From positions 124,001 to 188,000 of the forward strand of contig NZ_JANUDY010000005.1 of the NCBI RefSeq assembly GCF_024809975.1: a stretch of 64,000 nucleotides of DNA, in the 5' to 3' direction. The stretch is from Comamonas sp. BIGb0152. Lineage in GTDB: Bacteria > Pseudomonadota > Gammaproteobacteria > Burkholderiales > Burkholderiaceae_C. Positions 35,634-44,927 of the stretch are shown here, piece after piece (positions within the stretch are counted from its first letter, which is position 1; the number at the start of each line of letters is the position of its first letter). A program made the position numbers and the translations under genes. The notes beneath the pieces were generated by a model. The model ran no database searches. It was given only the letters and a program-made list of their open reading frames with translations, and was not told the DNA's origin.

Positions 35634-36790
35634 GCGGCGGCCTTGGCCTCGCGCACCATGTTGCGCGCAATGATGATCTGCTGGATCTGGGTGGTGCCCT
35701 CGTAGAGGCGGAACAGGCGCACATCGCGGTAGAAGCGCTCGATGCCGTACTCGGCCATATAGCCCGAGCCGCCCAGGATCTGCACCGCGCGGTCGGCCAC
35801 GCGGCCGCACATCTCGGTGGCAAACATCTTGGCGCTCGATGCCTCGGTGGAGACGTTCTGGCCCGCGTCGCGGCGGCGGGCCGCGTCGATGGTCATGCAC
35901 TCGGCGGCATACAGCTCGGCCTGGCTGTCGGCCAGCATGGCTTGCACCAGCTGAAAATCGCAAATCGCCTGGCCAAACTGCTTGCGCTCCAGCGCATAGT
36001 GCAGCGCGTCGCGCAAGATGCGCTTGGCGCAGCCCACCGCCACGGCGGCGATGTGGATGCGGCCTTTTTCCAGCACCTTCATTGCGGTCTTGAAGCCCCG
36101 GCCCTCTTGCAGGCCGATCAGGTTGGCGGCGGGTACCTGGACGTTGTCAAAGATCACATCGCAGGTGTGGGCGCCGCGCTGGCCCATCTTCTTGTCGTAC
36201 TTGCCAAAGCTGATGCCCGGGCTCTTGGCATCAACGATGAAGGACGAGACACCGCCCGCGCCCTTGTCGGCCGGGTTGGTACGCGCCATCAGGGTGAACA
36301 TGCCGGCATGGGGTGCATTGGTGATGAAGCGCTTGGTGCCGTTGACCAGGTAGTGGTCGCCTTGCTTGATGGCCGTGGTGCGCAGGGAGGCCGCATCCGA
36401 TCCGGCTTCGGGCTCGGTCAGCGCAAACGAGGCGATCACCTCGCCCGTTGCCATCTTGGGCAGCCATTGGGCCTTCTGGGCCTCGGTGCCATCCATCAGA
36501 ATGCCTTGCGAGCCGATGCCCACCGTCGTGCCGATCACCGAGCGGAAGGCCGGCGAGGTCTGGCACAGCTCCAGCAGCACATGCACTTCCTCTTCCATCG
36601 TCAGCTCCAGGCCGCCGAACTCTTCGGGGATGGTCAGACCAAACAGGCCCAGGTCGCGCATCTCCTGCACGATGGCTTCGGGGATCTCGTCGGTCTCGGC
36701 GACTTCGTTCTCGGCGGGCACCAGGCGCTCGCGTACAAAGCGGCGCACGCTGTCGAGCAGCGCCTCCAGGGTTTCTGGGTCTCGAATCAT
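35630..36790 (-). CDS. acyl-CoA dehydrogenase
   Basis: A 386-residue FAD-dependent acyl-CoA dehydrogenase of standard length. It has FALTEPEAGSDAASLRTTA (FAD/substrate loop), LGGSGYMAEYGIERFYRDVR, and the terminal LYEGTTQIQQIIIARN with the glutamate seen as catalytic base in short-chain members. It introduces the alpha-beta double bond of the pathway served by this operon. I chose the ATG at 36790; the longer frame reads into the thiolase-fold gene. Chain-length specificity is unknown. Confidence 0.93.
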   Translation of the reverse strand: MIRDPETLEALLDSVRRFVRERLVPAENEVAETDEIPEAIVQEMRDLGLFGLTIPEEFGGLELTMEEEVHVLLELCQTSPAFRSVIGTTVGIGSQGILMDGTEAQKAQWLPKMATGEVIASFALTEPEAGSDAASLRTTAIKQGDHYLVNGTKRFITNAPHAGMFTLMARTNPADKGAGGVSSFIVDAKSPGISFGKYDKKMGQRGAHTCDVIFDNVQVPAANLIGLQEGRGFKTAMKVLEKGRIHIAAVAVGCAKRILRDALHYALERKQFGQAICDFQLVQAMLADSQAELYAAECMTIDAARRRDAGQNVSTEASSAKMFATEMCGRVADRAVQILGGSGYMAEYGIERFYRDVRLFRLYEGTTQIQQIIIARNMVREAKAAA

Positions 36791-36822
36791 GGAATGTTCT
36801 CTGTTGTGTTCTGTGCCGCAGG

Positions 36823-38016
36823 TCAGAGCGTTGCCGCCGTGCCCAAAATCGCGGTCGCCTGGCTGGACAAGGTGCCGCCATTGCCGTGGGCCAGCGCCAG
36901 CTGGGCGCCCGCCACCTGGCGTTCGCCGCAGTTGCCACGCAGCTGGCGCACCGCCTCGATCAGCGCAAAGATGCCATACATGCCCGGGTGCACGCAGGAC
37001 AGGCCACCGCCATTGGTGTTGACTGGCAGGCTGCCGCCCGGCGCAATCGCGCCGCTGGCGACAAAGGCACCGGCCTCGCCCTTTTTGACAAAGCCCAGGT
37101 CTTCCAAAAAGAGCAGGGTGTTGATGGTGAAGGCGTCGTAGAGCTCGACCACATCCATGTCCTGCGCTGTCAGGCCGGCCATCGCAAAGGCCTGCGCGCC
37201 CGACTGGCTGGCGGCCGTGACGGTGAGGTCGGGCATCGAGGAAATCTGGCGGTTCCAGCAGGCCGTGGCATTGCCCAGCACATAGATGGGCGCGTTCGGT
37301 CCGCGCTGGGCATCTGCTGCGCGGCTGAGCACAAAGGCGCCGCCGCCATCGGTCACCAGGCAGCAATCGCGCACGGTAAAGGGGTCGGCCACCATGCGGG
37401 CGCCCAGTACCTGCTCGATGGAGAGCGGATCGCGCACGAAGGCCTCGGGGTTCTTCTGCGCCCACTGGCGGGCCGAGACGGCCACGGCCGCGAGCTGTTC
37501 GCGCGTGGTGCCGTACTGGTGCATGTGGCGGGCGGCGGCCATCGCATAGGCAGCCACCGGCATCGTCGGATCAAAGGGGTGCTCAAAGGGCTGCGGGTCC
37601 ATGAACTTGCGCGCAGCGGTCGATTCCTTGCGGCCAAAGGCGGCCGAGCGCTGGGCGCTGCCGTAGCAGACCAGCACATGCTGGCACTGGCCGGCTTCCA
37701 AAGCCATGATCGAGGGCAGCAGGTGGGCGATAAAGCTGGAGCCGCCCAGCATGGTGCCGTTGACGTAGTTCGGGTTGATGCCCAGGTGCTCGATCACCGG
37801 CATGGGCCACATGGTGGCGTTGACGCTGCAGGTGGCCAGGCCATCGATGTCCTGCATGCTCAGGCCCGCATCGGCCACGGCCGCATGGGCGGCGCGGGCG
37901 AGCAGCAGCATGTCGTCCGAGCCCGGCGCTTCGCCGCAGCCATAGGTGGCCACGCCGGTGATGGCGGCCTTGCCGCGCAGCGCGCGCAGGCCGCTGCTGG
38001 TATGTACTTGTGCCAT
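36823..38016 (-). CDS. thiolase-superfamily protein (SCP-x/Ltp2-like), nucleophilic Cys not seen
   Basis: A 397-residue protein of the SCP-x thiolase group. Where thiolases carry the nucleophilic Cys it reads NGTMLGGSSFIAHLLP, with no cysteine. The C-terminal signature has YDAFTINTLLFLEDLGF, with Tyr where SCP-x thiolases have His. NTNGGGLSCVHPG follows. Loss of the Cys together with an adjacent DUF35 OB-fold gene is the arrangement of the Ltp2-ChsH2 retro-aldolases of steroid side-chain breakdown. A carbon-carbon lyase of that kind is therefore likelier than a true thiolase. GAGGGA precedes the ATG. Confidence 0.85.
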   Translation of the reverse strand: MAQVHTSSGLRALRGKAAITGVATYGCGEAPGSDDMLLLARAAHAAVADAGLSMQDIDGLATCSVNATMWPMPVIEHLGINPNYVNGTMLGGSSFIAHLLPSIMALEAGQCQHVLVCYGSAQRSAAFGRKESTAARKFMDPQPFEHPFDPTMPVAAYAMAAARHMHQYGTTREQLAAVAVSARQWAQKNPEAFVRDPLSIEQVLGARMVADPFTVRDCCLVTDGGGAFVLSRAADAQRGPNAPIYVLGNATACWNRQISSMPDLTVTAASQSGAQAFAMAGLTAQDMDVVELYDAFTINTLLFLEDLGFVKKGEAGAFVASGAIAPGGSLPVNTNGGGLSCVHPGMYGIFALIEAVRQLRGNCGERQVAGAQLALAHGNGGTLSSQATAILGTAATL

Positions 38017-38029
38017 GTTTTATCCCTCG

Positions 38030-38395
38030 TTATGCGGCTTTGAACACCACCAGGCCCTTGCCGTTGTGCGTGATCACCTCGGCCTGCACGGCCATGCCAA
38101 TCTTCACCTCGGCGGGCGCCATGCCTTCGACGCGGCTCATCATGCGTGGGCCTTCGGCCAGGTCCACCAGCGCGACGTTGTAGTCACCGCCGGCCTCGGC
38201 CTTGCGGCGGATCACCGTCGTGGAGTAGACCGTGCCCTGGCCGCTGGCTTGTTCCCAGGCCAGCGCATCGCTGCCGCAATGCGGGCACAGCTCACGGGGG
38301 TAGAAGATGGCTTGGGAGCAAGCCTTGCAGCGCTGAAGCTGGAAGCTGCCCGTATCCAATGCAGCCTGGTACTGGCTTGACATCGAGGGTGTCAT
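38030..38395 (-). CDS. DUF35 zinc-ribbon/OB-fold protein, partner of the thiolase-fold protein
   Basis: A 121-residue protein with a zinc ribbon (CKACSQAIFYPRELCPHCG) followed by an OB-fold (YSTTVIRRKAEAGGDYNVALVDL). DUF35 proteins usually bind a thiolase-like partner and place its CoA substrate, as in the Ltp-ChsH2 complexes. It is the first gene of the operon, 13 bases before the thiolase-fold gene. The ATG at 38395 is preceded by GAAAGA, and ATG 38383 is an alternative. Confidence 0.88.
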   Translation of the reverse strand: MTPSMSSQYQAALDTGSFQLQRCKACSQAIFYPRELCPHCGSDALAWEQASGQGTVYSTTVIRRKAEAGGDYNVALVDLAEGPRMMSRVEGMAPAEVKIGMAVQAEVITHNGKGLVVFKAA

Positions 38396-38669
38396 TGCGG
38401 AATCTTTCTGAGGAGATAGCGGATGGTTGGAGCATGGGCCCAATGCCTGCTGCACGCAATTATTGGTTGCCGAAGAGGGGGTTTGGCCGCGCTTGACGAA
38501 CCTGGGTGACAGCGCTGGGGTGCGGGGCGGCATCAGAACTTAGGAAGGCTCTCAGGGTTTTCTAGGCTTTGGCGCAGCCTAAGGCGCTGCTTCGCAAATG
38601 CATAAACCGGAGGGCGATAAATCTCTAGCATCTTGCTAACAAAAGTTCTAAATCACCGGAGACAAGACC

Positions 38670-39878
38670 ATGAAAATGACCGCGCTGGCTTTGGCCATGG
38701 CCGCATGCTGCACAACGGGCGCACAAGCGCAGGGCATCTCTGACAATGTCGTCAAGATTGCCGTACTCAGTGACATGTCCGGCCCCTATGCCGATACGGC
38801 AGGGCGCGGCTCGCTGGAGGCCACGCGCATGGCGGTGGAGGACTTTGGCGGTACGGTCGGGGGCAAGAAGATCGAGGTGGTGTTTGCCGACCACCAGGGC
38901 AAGGCCGATGTCGGCGCCAGCCGCGCACGCACCTGGTTCGACACCGATGGCGTGGACGTGGTGGTGGACCTGAACAACTCGGCCGTCGCGATGGCGGTCT
39001 ACAACCTGGCCAAGGAACGCAACAAGCTGGTGCTGACCTCGGGCGGCGCATCGGATGCGCTGACCAGCGAGGCCTGCATGCCGACGGCCATCCACTACAC
39101 CTATGACACCTATGCGATGGCCAGCGGCGTGGCCCATGCGATGCTGGAAAAAGGCAAGAACGACTGGTACATCATGGCCGTGGACTATGCCTTCGGCAAG
39201 GCCGGCGCCGAGACGGTGACCAATATCGTCACCAAGGGTGGCGGCAAGATTGTGGGCCGCACCAACTTCCCGCTCAACGCCAGCGATTTCTCGTCTTTTG
39301 TGCTGCAGGCGCAAGAGTCCAAGGCCTCGGTGGTCACCTTGGTGAGCGCCGGCAATGACACCATCAACGCCATCAAGTCGGCCAAGCAGTTTGGCCTGAT
39401 GCAAAAGCAGACCGTGGCGCCGCAGTTCATGTTCATCCAGGATGTGCATTCGCTGGGCCTGCGCACTGCCCAGGGCCTGACCTTTGCCACCGCTTTTTAC
39501 TGGGACCGCACGCCCGAGACGCGTGCCTTCTCGCAGCGCTTTTTTGAGCGCATGGGCAAAAAGAGCATGCCCTCGATGGTGCATGCCGGCACCTACTCGG
39601 CCGTTACCCAGTACCTCAAGGCCGTGGCCGCCATCAACTCGGACGATGGCCCAGCGGTGACCAAGTACCTCAAGTCCAACAAGATTGAGGACTTCTTCAG
39701 CCAAAACGGCCATGTGCGCGAAGACGGGCGCATGGTGCACGACCTCTACCTGGCCCAGGTCAAGTCGCCCGAAGAATCCAAGGGCCCTTGGGACTACTAC
39801 AAGATCCTCGCCACCATTCCGGGTGACAAGGCCTTCCGGCCGATGGCCGATGGCAAATGTGCTTTTGTGAAGAAGTAA
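38670..39878 (+). CDS. ABC transporter substrate-binding protein, branched-chain amino acid (LivK/HAAT) type
   Basis: A 402-residue periplasmic binding protein with signal peptide MKMTALALAMAACCTTGAQA. The start of the mature domain (VKIAVLSDMSGPYADTAGRG) is typical of the type I binding fold. Many relatives bind aromatic or short-chain acids rather than amino acids. No ABC permease or ATPase gene is nearby, so it must use components encoded elsewhere. CACCGGAGACAAGACC precedes the ATG. The 274 bases between it and the divergent DUF35 gene contain a small hairpin at 38563-38581 and no gene. Confidence 0.9.
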   Translation: MKMTALALAMAACCTTGAQAQGISDNVVKIAVLSDMSGPYADTAGRGSLEATRMAVEDFGGTVGGKKIEVVFADHQGKADVGASRARTWFDTDGVDVVVDLNNSAVAMAVYNLAKERNKLVLTSGGASDALTSEACMPTAIHYTYDTYAMASGVAHAMLEKGKNDWYIMAVDYAFGKAGAETVTNIVTKGGGKIVGRTNFPLNASDFSSFVLQAQESKASVVTLVSAGNDTINAIKSAKQFGLMQKQTVAPQFMFIQDVHSLGLRTAQGLTFATAFYWDRTPETRAFSQRFFERMGKKSMPSMVHAGTYSAVTQYLKAVAAINSDDGPAVTKYLKSNKIEDFFSQNGHVREDGRMVHDLYLAQVKSPEESKGPWDYYKILATIPGDKAFRPMADGKCAFVKK

Positions 39879-39960
39879 ACACAGCCTTATCCACAAGCCA
39901 CGCGGTCTTCTTTTCAGAAAGACCGCGTTGTGCCTTCCAAACCCCTGGCAGGAGCCACCC

Positions 39961-41400
39961 ATGTCCCAAACTTATCCACAGTTGCAACTGTTTATCAACG
40001 GCCAATGGCTGTCCGCCGACGGCCGCAAGAGCGAGCCGGTCATCAACCCGCTCGACGAATCCACACTGGGCCAGCTGCCCCACGCCAGCGCCACAGATCT
40101 GCAGGCGGCCTTGCAGGCCGCCAACGCGGCCTTTGAAGGCTGGAAACGCACATCGCCGCTGGCCCGCTCGGACATCTTGCGCAAGGCTGCCGGCCTGATC
40201 CGCGAGCGGGCGGACCACATTGCCCGCTGCATGACCCTGGAGCAAGGCAAGCCGGTGCGCGAAGCCAAGCTCGAAGTGCTGGCCGCCGCCGACACCTATG
40301 ACTGGTATGCCGAAGAAGGCCGCCGCAACTACGGCCGCCTGGTGCCAGGCAAGACGCCCACGCAGCGCATTGCAGTGCACCATGAGCCCGTGGGCGTCTG
40401 CGCTGCCTTTGCGCCCTGGAACTTTCCGGCCATCACCCCCGCGCGCAAGATTGCCGGCGCCCTGGCTGCTGGCTGCACACTGATCCTGAAACCGGCCGAG
40501 GAAACCCCCGCCACCGCGCAAGAGCTGGTGCGCGTACTGCATGATGCCGGCTTGCCCGCCGGCGTGCTGAACATGGTGTTTGGCGTGCCCGCCGAGGTCT
40601 CGGGCTACCTGCTCGACCAGCCCGAGGTGGCCAAGTTCTCGTTCACCGGCTCCACCGCCGTGGGCAAGATGCTGGCCTCGCATGCCGCCAAGAGCATGAA
40701 ACGCGCCACCCTGGAGCTGGGCGGCCATGCGCCGGTCATCGTCTGGAAGGATGCCGATATCGAGAAGGCGGCTGATGCGCTGGTGGTCGGCAAGTTCCGC
40801 AACGCTGGCCAGGTCTGCATCTCGCCCACGCGCTTTTATGTGCACCGCGAGGTGTTCGACCGCTTTGTCAGCGCCTTTGTCGAGCGCACCAAAACGCTCA
40901 AGGTCGGCAACGGCCTGGACGAAACCAGCCAGATGGGTCCGCTGGCCAACCCACGCCGCATCGAGGCCCTGACCCGTTTGATCGCCGATGCCCAAGAGAA
41001 GGGCGCTACCCTGCACACTGGCGGCAAGCGCATGCCCGGCAAGGGCTTCTTCTGGGAGCCCACGGTCATCAGCAACCTGCCCGAAGACGCCGGCCTGATG
41101 AACGAGGAGCCCTTTGGCCCCGTCGCGCTGATCAATCCCATCGACAACCTGGACGAAGCCCTGCAGCGCGCCAACCGCCTGCAGTACGGCCTGGCCGCCT
41201 ATGCCTTCACGCAGGACAGCGGCGTGCGCCAGCAGCTCTCCAACGGCGTGCAGACCGGCATGCTGGGCATCAACACCTTGAACATCTCCATGGCCGAGGC
41301 ACCGTTTGGCGGTGTCAAGGAAAGCGGCTGGGGCTCGGAATGCGGCATTGAAGGGCTGCAGGCTTACTGCAACATCAAGCTGGTCAGCGAAGACCAGTAA
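39961..41400 (+). CDS. NAD(P)-dependent aldehyde dehydrogenase, succinate-semialdehyde type
   Basis: A 479-residue aldehyde dehydrogenase close to GabD/SSADH. It has the cofactor segment FAPWNFPAITPARKIAGAL, FTGSTAVGK, the general base Glu in LELGGHAPVIV, the catalytic Cys in NAGQVCISPTRFYV, and EEPFGPVA. I chose ATG 39961 because AGGAG lies nine bases upstream. It follows the binding-protein gene by 82 bases and may be part of the same transcript. The substrate could be another semialdehyde. Confidence 0.9.
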   Translation: MSQTYPQLQLFINGQWLSADGRKSEPVINPLDESTLGQLPHASATDLQAALQAANAAFEGWKRTSPLARSDILRKAAGLIRERADHIARCMTLEQGKPVREAKLEVLAAADTYDWYAEEGRRNYGRLVPGKTPTQRIAVHHEPVGVCAAFAPWNFPAITPARKIAGALAAGCTLILKPAEETPATAQELVRVLHDAGLPAGVLNMVFGVPAEVSGYLLDQPEVAKFSFTGSTAVGKMLASHAAKSMKRATLELGGHAPVIVWKDADIEKAADALVVGKFRNAGQVCISPTRFYVHREVFDRFVSAFVERTKTLKVGNGLDETSQMGPLANPRRIEALTRLIADAQEKGATLHTGGKRMPGKGFFWEPTVISNLPEDAGLMNEEPFGPVALINPIDNLDEALQRANRLQYGLAAYAFTQDSGVRQQLSNGVQTGMLGINTLNISMAEAPFGGVKESGWGSECGIEGLQAYCNIKLVSEDQ

Positions 41401-41535
41401 AACCTGCTGTTCCATTCTTGGGCCCCTGCTGCAAAGCCTCGGAATGGAACCAAAAGGCGCGCTGGGTATTCAGACTGCACAATCGCCGCTGGTGTGTACC
41501 CACTCCAGCGTTTTTTGTCTTTCAAAAATACAACT

Positions 41536-42357
41536 ATGAGCGCTAGTTTGCAGATCGGGCCGTTTTCGCTGCCCTGGGGTTTGGTGATTTTGATGCTGGC
41601 CTGGCTGGTGGCCGATATGCTGCTGGCGCGCTGGGCGCGCAAGCGCGGCCTGTCGACCACGCCGCATGCCTGGCTGCTGCCGCTGCTGGCCCTGGTCGCC
41701 GCGCGCCTGGGCTTTGTGGCTCGCTATGCCGATGAGTACCTGGCGCAGCCGCTGTCGATGCTGAATGTGCGCGATGGGGGATGGGAGCCCTGGGCGGCGC
41801 TGGCGGTGGCCGTTATCTATGTGTGGTGGCTGTGGCTGCGCAAAAAGGCCGTGTTCCAGCCTCTGGCGGGGGCGGCGGCGCTGTTTGGGATGCTGTGGCT
41901 GGGCGGCCATGCCTTGGTGTACCAGTTCTCGCCCAGCGCCAAGGCCCTGCCATCGCTGTCGCTGGTGGCGCTGGATGCCCAAACCCATGTGCTCGACCAG
42001 TTCAAGGGCAAGCCCGTGGTCATCAACCTCTGGGCCAGCTGGTGCACCCCTTGCGTGCGTGAGATGCCGGCCTTGCTGGAGGCGCAAAAGCGCTACCCGC
42101 AGGCCCAGTTTCTGTGGGTGAACCAGCAGGAGGCGCCCGAGGTGGTGCTCAAGGCCGCACGCGGCTTTGGCCTGCCCGATGGCCAGGTGCTGCTGGACCC
42201 GCGCAACAGCATGGGCGAGGTGGCCGGCAGCCGCGCGCTGCCCACCACCTTGTTCTATGACGCGAGCGGCCAGCTGCAAGGCCAGCGGGTGGGTGAGCTG
42301 TCGGGGGCGAGCCTGAACGACTTCATGCAGCAGATCGTGCCGGCTACGACGCCGTAG
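41536..42357 (+). CDS. TlpA-like thiol:disulfide protein with Lgt-like membrane domain
   Basis: A 273-residue protein. Residues about 1-135 hold four hydrophobic segments reminiscent of the start of prolipoprotein diacylglyceryl transferase (IGPFSLPWGLVILMLAWL). Residues about 145-273 are a periplasmic thioredoxin fold with INLWASWCTPCVREMPALLE, the CxxC redox site, and a cis-proline at RALPTTLFYD. A role in disulfide reduction such as cytochrome c maturation is usual for TlpA. It overlaps the convergent acyl-CoA ligase gene by 14 bases. ATG 41536 is preferred over an upstream ATG that lacks a site. Confidence 0.85.
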   Translation: MSASLQIGPFSLPWGLVILMLAWLVADMLLARWARKRGLSTTPHAWLLPLLALVAARLGFVARYADEYLAQPLSMLNVRDGGWEPWAALAVAVIYVWWLWLRKKAVFQPLAGAAALFGMLWLGGHALVYQFSPSAKALPSLSLVALDAQTHVLDQFKGKPVVINLWASWCTPCVREMPALLEAQKRYPQAQFLWVNQQEAPEVVLKAARGFGLPDGQVLLDPRNSMGEVAGSRALPTTLFYDASGQLQGQRVGELSGASLNDFMQQIVPATTP

Positions 42358-43894
42358 CGCTTGCGGGCGCTGCAGCCGCCTGCTCGACCTCCAGCCGCGC
42401 CTGCAGCTCGCGCTTCATCACCTTGCCATTGGCATTCACCGGCAGCTCATCAATGGCGATGATGCGTGCCGGCCGCTTGTAGGGTGCCAGGTGCTCGCGC
42501 AGATGCGCTTGCAGCGCCTGCAGGTCGGGCGGGTTGCGGGCATCCTGCACGACAAAGGCGATGATGGCCTCGTTGCCATCGGCCTCCTTCTGGCCCACCA
42601 CCGCTGCGCGTTGGATGCCGGGGAAGCTGCCCAGCGCATGCTCCACCTCGCTGGGGTAGACGTTGAAGCCCGAGCGGATGATCATCTCCTTGAGGCGGCC
42701 GACGACAAACAGCGCGCCATCGGCATGCAGCTCGCCCAGGTCGCCAGTGGCATACCAGCCGCCTTCGCGCAGCGCCGCTGCCGTGGCCTCGGGATCGCGG
42801 AAGTAGCCGGGCATCAGGCCGGTGCCACGCACCCAGATCTCACCCCGCTCGCCGGTCAGCAGCGGCCGACCGCTGTGCGGATCGACAATCTGCAATTCCG
42901 CGCCATCAATGCAGTAACCAGCGCTGGTGTCGCTGCGCGCTTCGTCGATGCGCGTCAGGTGCAGCGAGCCGGCGTATTCGCTCATGGCATAGCCGTGGTG
43001 CAAGGTCTGGCCCAACAGCGCCTCGACCTTGGTTTTCAGCGCCAGATCGAGTGGGCCGGCCCCCGTGTAGAGGTAGCGCAGATGCGGCGCGGCGGGCTGG
43101 CTGATGCCATGCTGCTCGCAGTGCTGCAAGAGGCGCGCAAACAGGGTGGGCGGGCCTTGCAGCTGGGTAATGCCATGGTGGGCCAGCGCATCGAGCAGGT
43201 CGGCGGGCTCGAACTGGCTGCGCATCTCCAGCGCGGCACCGGCCGACAGCGACGCGAGCAGCACGGTGCCCAGGCCAAAGATATGGGTCATCGGCACAAA
43301 GGCGTAGACCTTGTCATCGGGCCCCAGCCGGCGCGACTGGGCCGAGACGCGGGCAAAGTGCGCCACACCGCGCTGGCTCATCAGCACACCCTTGGGGGTG
43401 CCGGTGGTGCCAGAGGTGAAGATGATGGCCGCGACCGGGTTGCCGTCCGGCTCAGGCTCGGCCCGCGCATCGGCACGCACCGCCGTATGGGCCAGGCCGG
43501 GCACGCAAGAGGGGCTGACGCCATAGCGCTCGGCATGAGCCGCCGCCGCCTTGGAGACGCGGTCGGTGAAGTAGACCACCCGTGCATCGGCCTTGTCGGC
43601 AAAGCCGCGCACCTCGCCGGGCGCCATGCGGGCGTTCACGCCACAGGCCCAGGCGCCGACGCGGCTGCAGGCCAGCAGCAAGGCCGCGTGCTCGGGGCAG
43701 TTCTCGGCGACCACCAGCACACGGTCGCCGCTGCGCACCTGCAGTGCGCGCAGCTCCGCTTCCAGCGCATCGACCAGCCGGCCCAGGTCGGCATAGCTCA
43801 GCGTGCGGTCCGGCAGGTAGATGAAAGGCCGGTCGGGGGCCTCTTGCAGCCAGCGGTCCAGAAACTGGTGAATGCGAAATTCCGTGTTGCTCAT
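42344..43894 (-). CDS. class I adenylate-forming acyl-CoA ligase
   Basis: A 516-residue acyl-CoA synthetase: P-loop FTSGTTGTPKGVLMS, YATGDLGELHADG, the hinge GRLKEMIIRSGFNVYPSEVE and the catalytic lysine in NANGKVMKREL. It activates a carboxylic acid to its CoA ester with ATP. It is the last gene of a six-gene minus-strand operon and starts only two bases after the Bug-protein stop. The acid imported via that protein is the natural candidate substrate. The C-terminus ends in an Ala-rich tail. Confidence 0.92.
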   Translation of the reverse strand: MSNTEFRIHQFLDRWLQEAPDRPFIYLPDRTLSYADLGRLVDALEAELRALQVRSGDRVLVVAENCPEHAALLLACSRVGAWACGVNARMAPGEVRGFADKADARVVYFTDRVSKAAAAHAERYGVSPSCVPGLAHTAVRADARAEPEPDGNPVAAIIFTSGTTGTPKGVLMSQRGVAHFARVSAQSRRLGPDDKVYAFVPMTHIFGLGTVLLASLSAGAALEMRSQFEPADLLDALAHHGITQLQGPPTLFARLLQHCEQHGISQPAAPHLRYLYTGAGPLDLALKTKVEALLGQTLHHGYAMSEYAGSLHLTRIDEARSDTSAGYCIDGAELQIVDPHSGRPLLTGERGEIWVRGTGLMPGYFRDPEATAAALREGGWYATGDLGELHADGALFVVGRLKEMIIRSGFNVYPSEVEHALGSFPGIQRAAVVGQKEADGNEAIIAFVVQDARNPPDLQALQAHLREHLAPYKRPARIIAIDELPVNANGKVMKRELQARLEVEQAAAAPASATAS

Positions 43895-43896
43895 CG

Positions 43897-44886
43897 TCAG
43901 TCCACCACAATGCCCTGGGTCACCGTGGACCACATCTGGCGCTCCTTGGCGGCGCGCTCGCTCAGGGTCTGGGGGCTGCCGGTCCATTCGTCGTAGCCCA
44001 GCTCCTTGTACTTGGCCTTCAGCTCAGGCTGGGCCAGCGCCGCATTGATGGCCTTGTTCAGCCGGGTCTGCAGCTCGGGCGACATGCCCTTGGGGCCGTA
44101 GACGGCATACCAGCCGCCGACATCAAAGCCCTTGAGGCCTTCGATGCCACTCTCGGCCAGGGTCGGCACATCGGGAAGCGCGGGGTTGCGCTGTGGCGAG
44201 GTGACGGCGATGGGGGTGACCTTCTTGCCATGGATGTAGGTGCCGGCGGTGCTGATGATGTCCATCATCATGTTGATCTGGCCGCCCATCACATCGGTCA
44301 TCGCCGGCGCGTTGCCACGGTAGGGCACATGGTTCAAATCGATGCCGCTGCGCTTGGAAAACAGCAGCACGCCCAGGTGGTTGGAGCCCCCCACGCCCGC
44401 CGATGCATAGCTGAGCTTGCCGGGGTGGGCCTTGGCATAGTCCACCAGCGCCTGCGTGGTCTTGAAAGGCTCGTTGTTGTTGGCCACCAGCACGTTGTAG
44501 TAACTCAGCACCGGCGCGATGGGGGTCAGGTCCTTGACCGGGTCGAACTGCATCTTGCGCATCACATTGGGGCTGATGGTGATGGTGGGGCTGGCGGCAA
44601 ACCACAGGGTCAGGCCATCGGGGTTGGCGCGCGAGGTCTCGTTGCCCGCCAGGGTGGCATTGGCGCCGGTCTTGTTGTCGACCATGACCGTCGTGCCCAG
44701 CTCTTTGGACAGCGCAATCGAGAACAGGCGTGCGCCCTGGTCCACCGGCCCGCCGGCCGAGTAGCCGACGATCAGGCGCACCGGAGCGCCTGAACCCAGG
44801 CCCCCCTGGGCATGGGCAGCCGAGCAAAGGCTGAGGGCGGCAGCGGCCGTGGCGGCCAGCAGCTGGCGGCGGTGGATGAAAGTCAT
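43897..44886 (-). CDS. Bug-family periplasmic binding protein (tripartite tricarboxylate transporter type)
   Basis: A 329-residue solute receptor with a Sec/Tat-like signal (HRRQLLAATAAAALSLCSAAHA). The Bug signature is VRLIVGYSAGGPVDQGARL, followed by VMVDNKTGANATLAGNE and HVPYRGNAPAMTDVMGGQI. These bind carboxylates. The TctA and TctB membrane partners are not in this window. It lies inside the ligase/thiolase operon, directly upstream of the ligase. The ATG has AGGAGACAAGAC upstream. Confidence 0.92.
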   Translation of the reverse strand: MTFIHRRQLLAATAAAALSLCSAAHAQGGLGSGAPVRLIVGYSAGGPVDQGARLFSIALSKELGTTVMVDNKTGANATLAGNETSRANPDGLTLWFAASPTITISPNVMRKMQFDPVKDLTPIAPVLSYYNVLVANNNEPFKTTQALVDYAKAHPGKLSYASAGVGGSNHLGVLLFSKRSGIDLNHVPYRGNAPAMTDVMGGQINMMMDIISTAGTYIHGKKVTPIAVTSPQRNPALPDVPTLAESGIEGLKGFDVGGWYAVYGPKGMSPELQTRLNKAINAALAQPELKAKYKELGYDEWTGSPQTLSERAAKERQMWSTVTQGIVVD

Positions 44887-44927
44887 GTCTTGTCTCCTGG
44901 TTTTTTGTAAAGGGTGGCGATGGCTGA

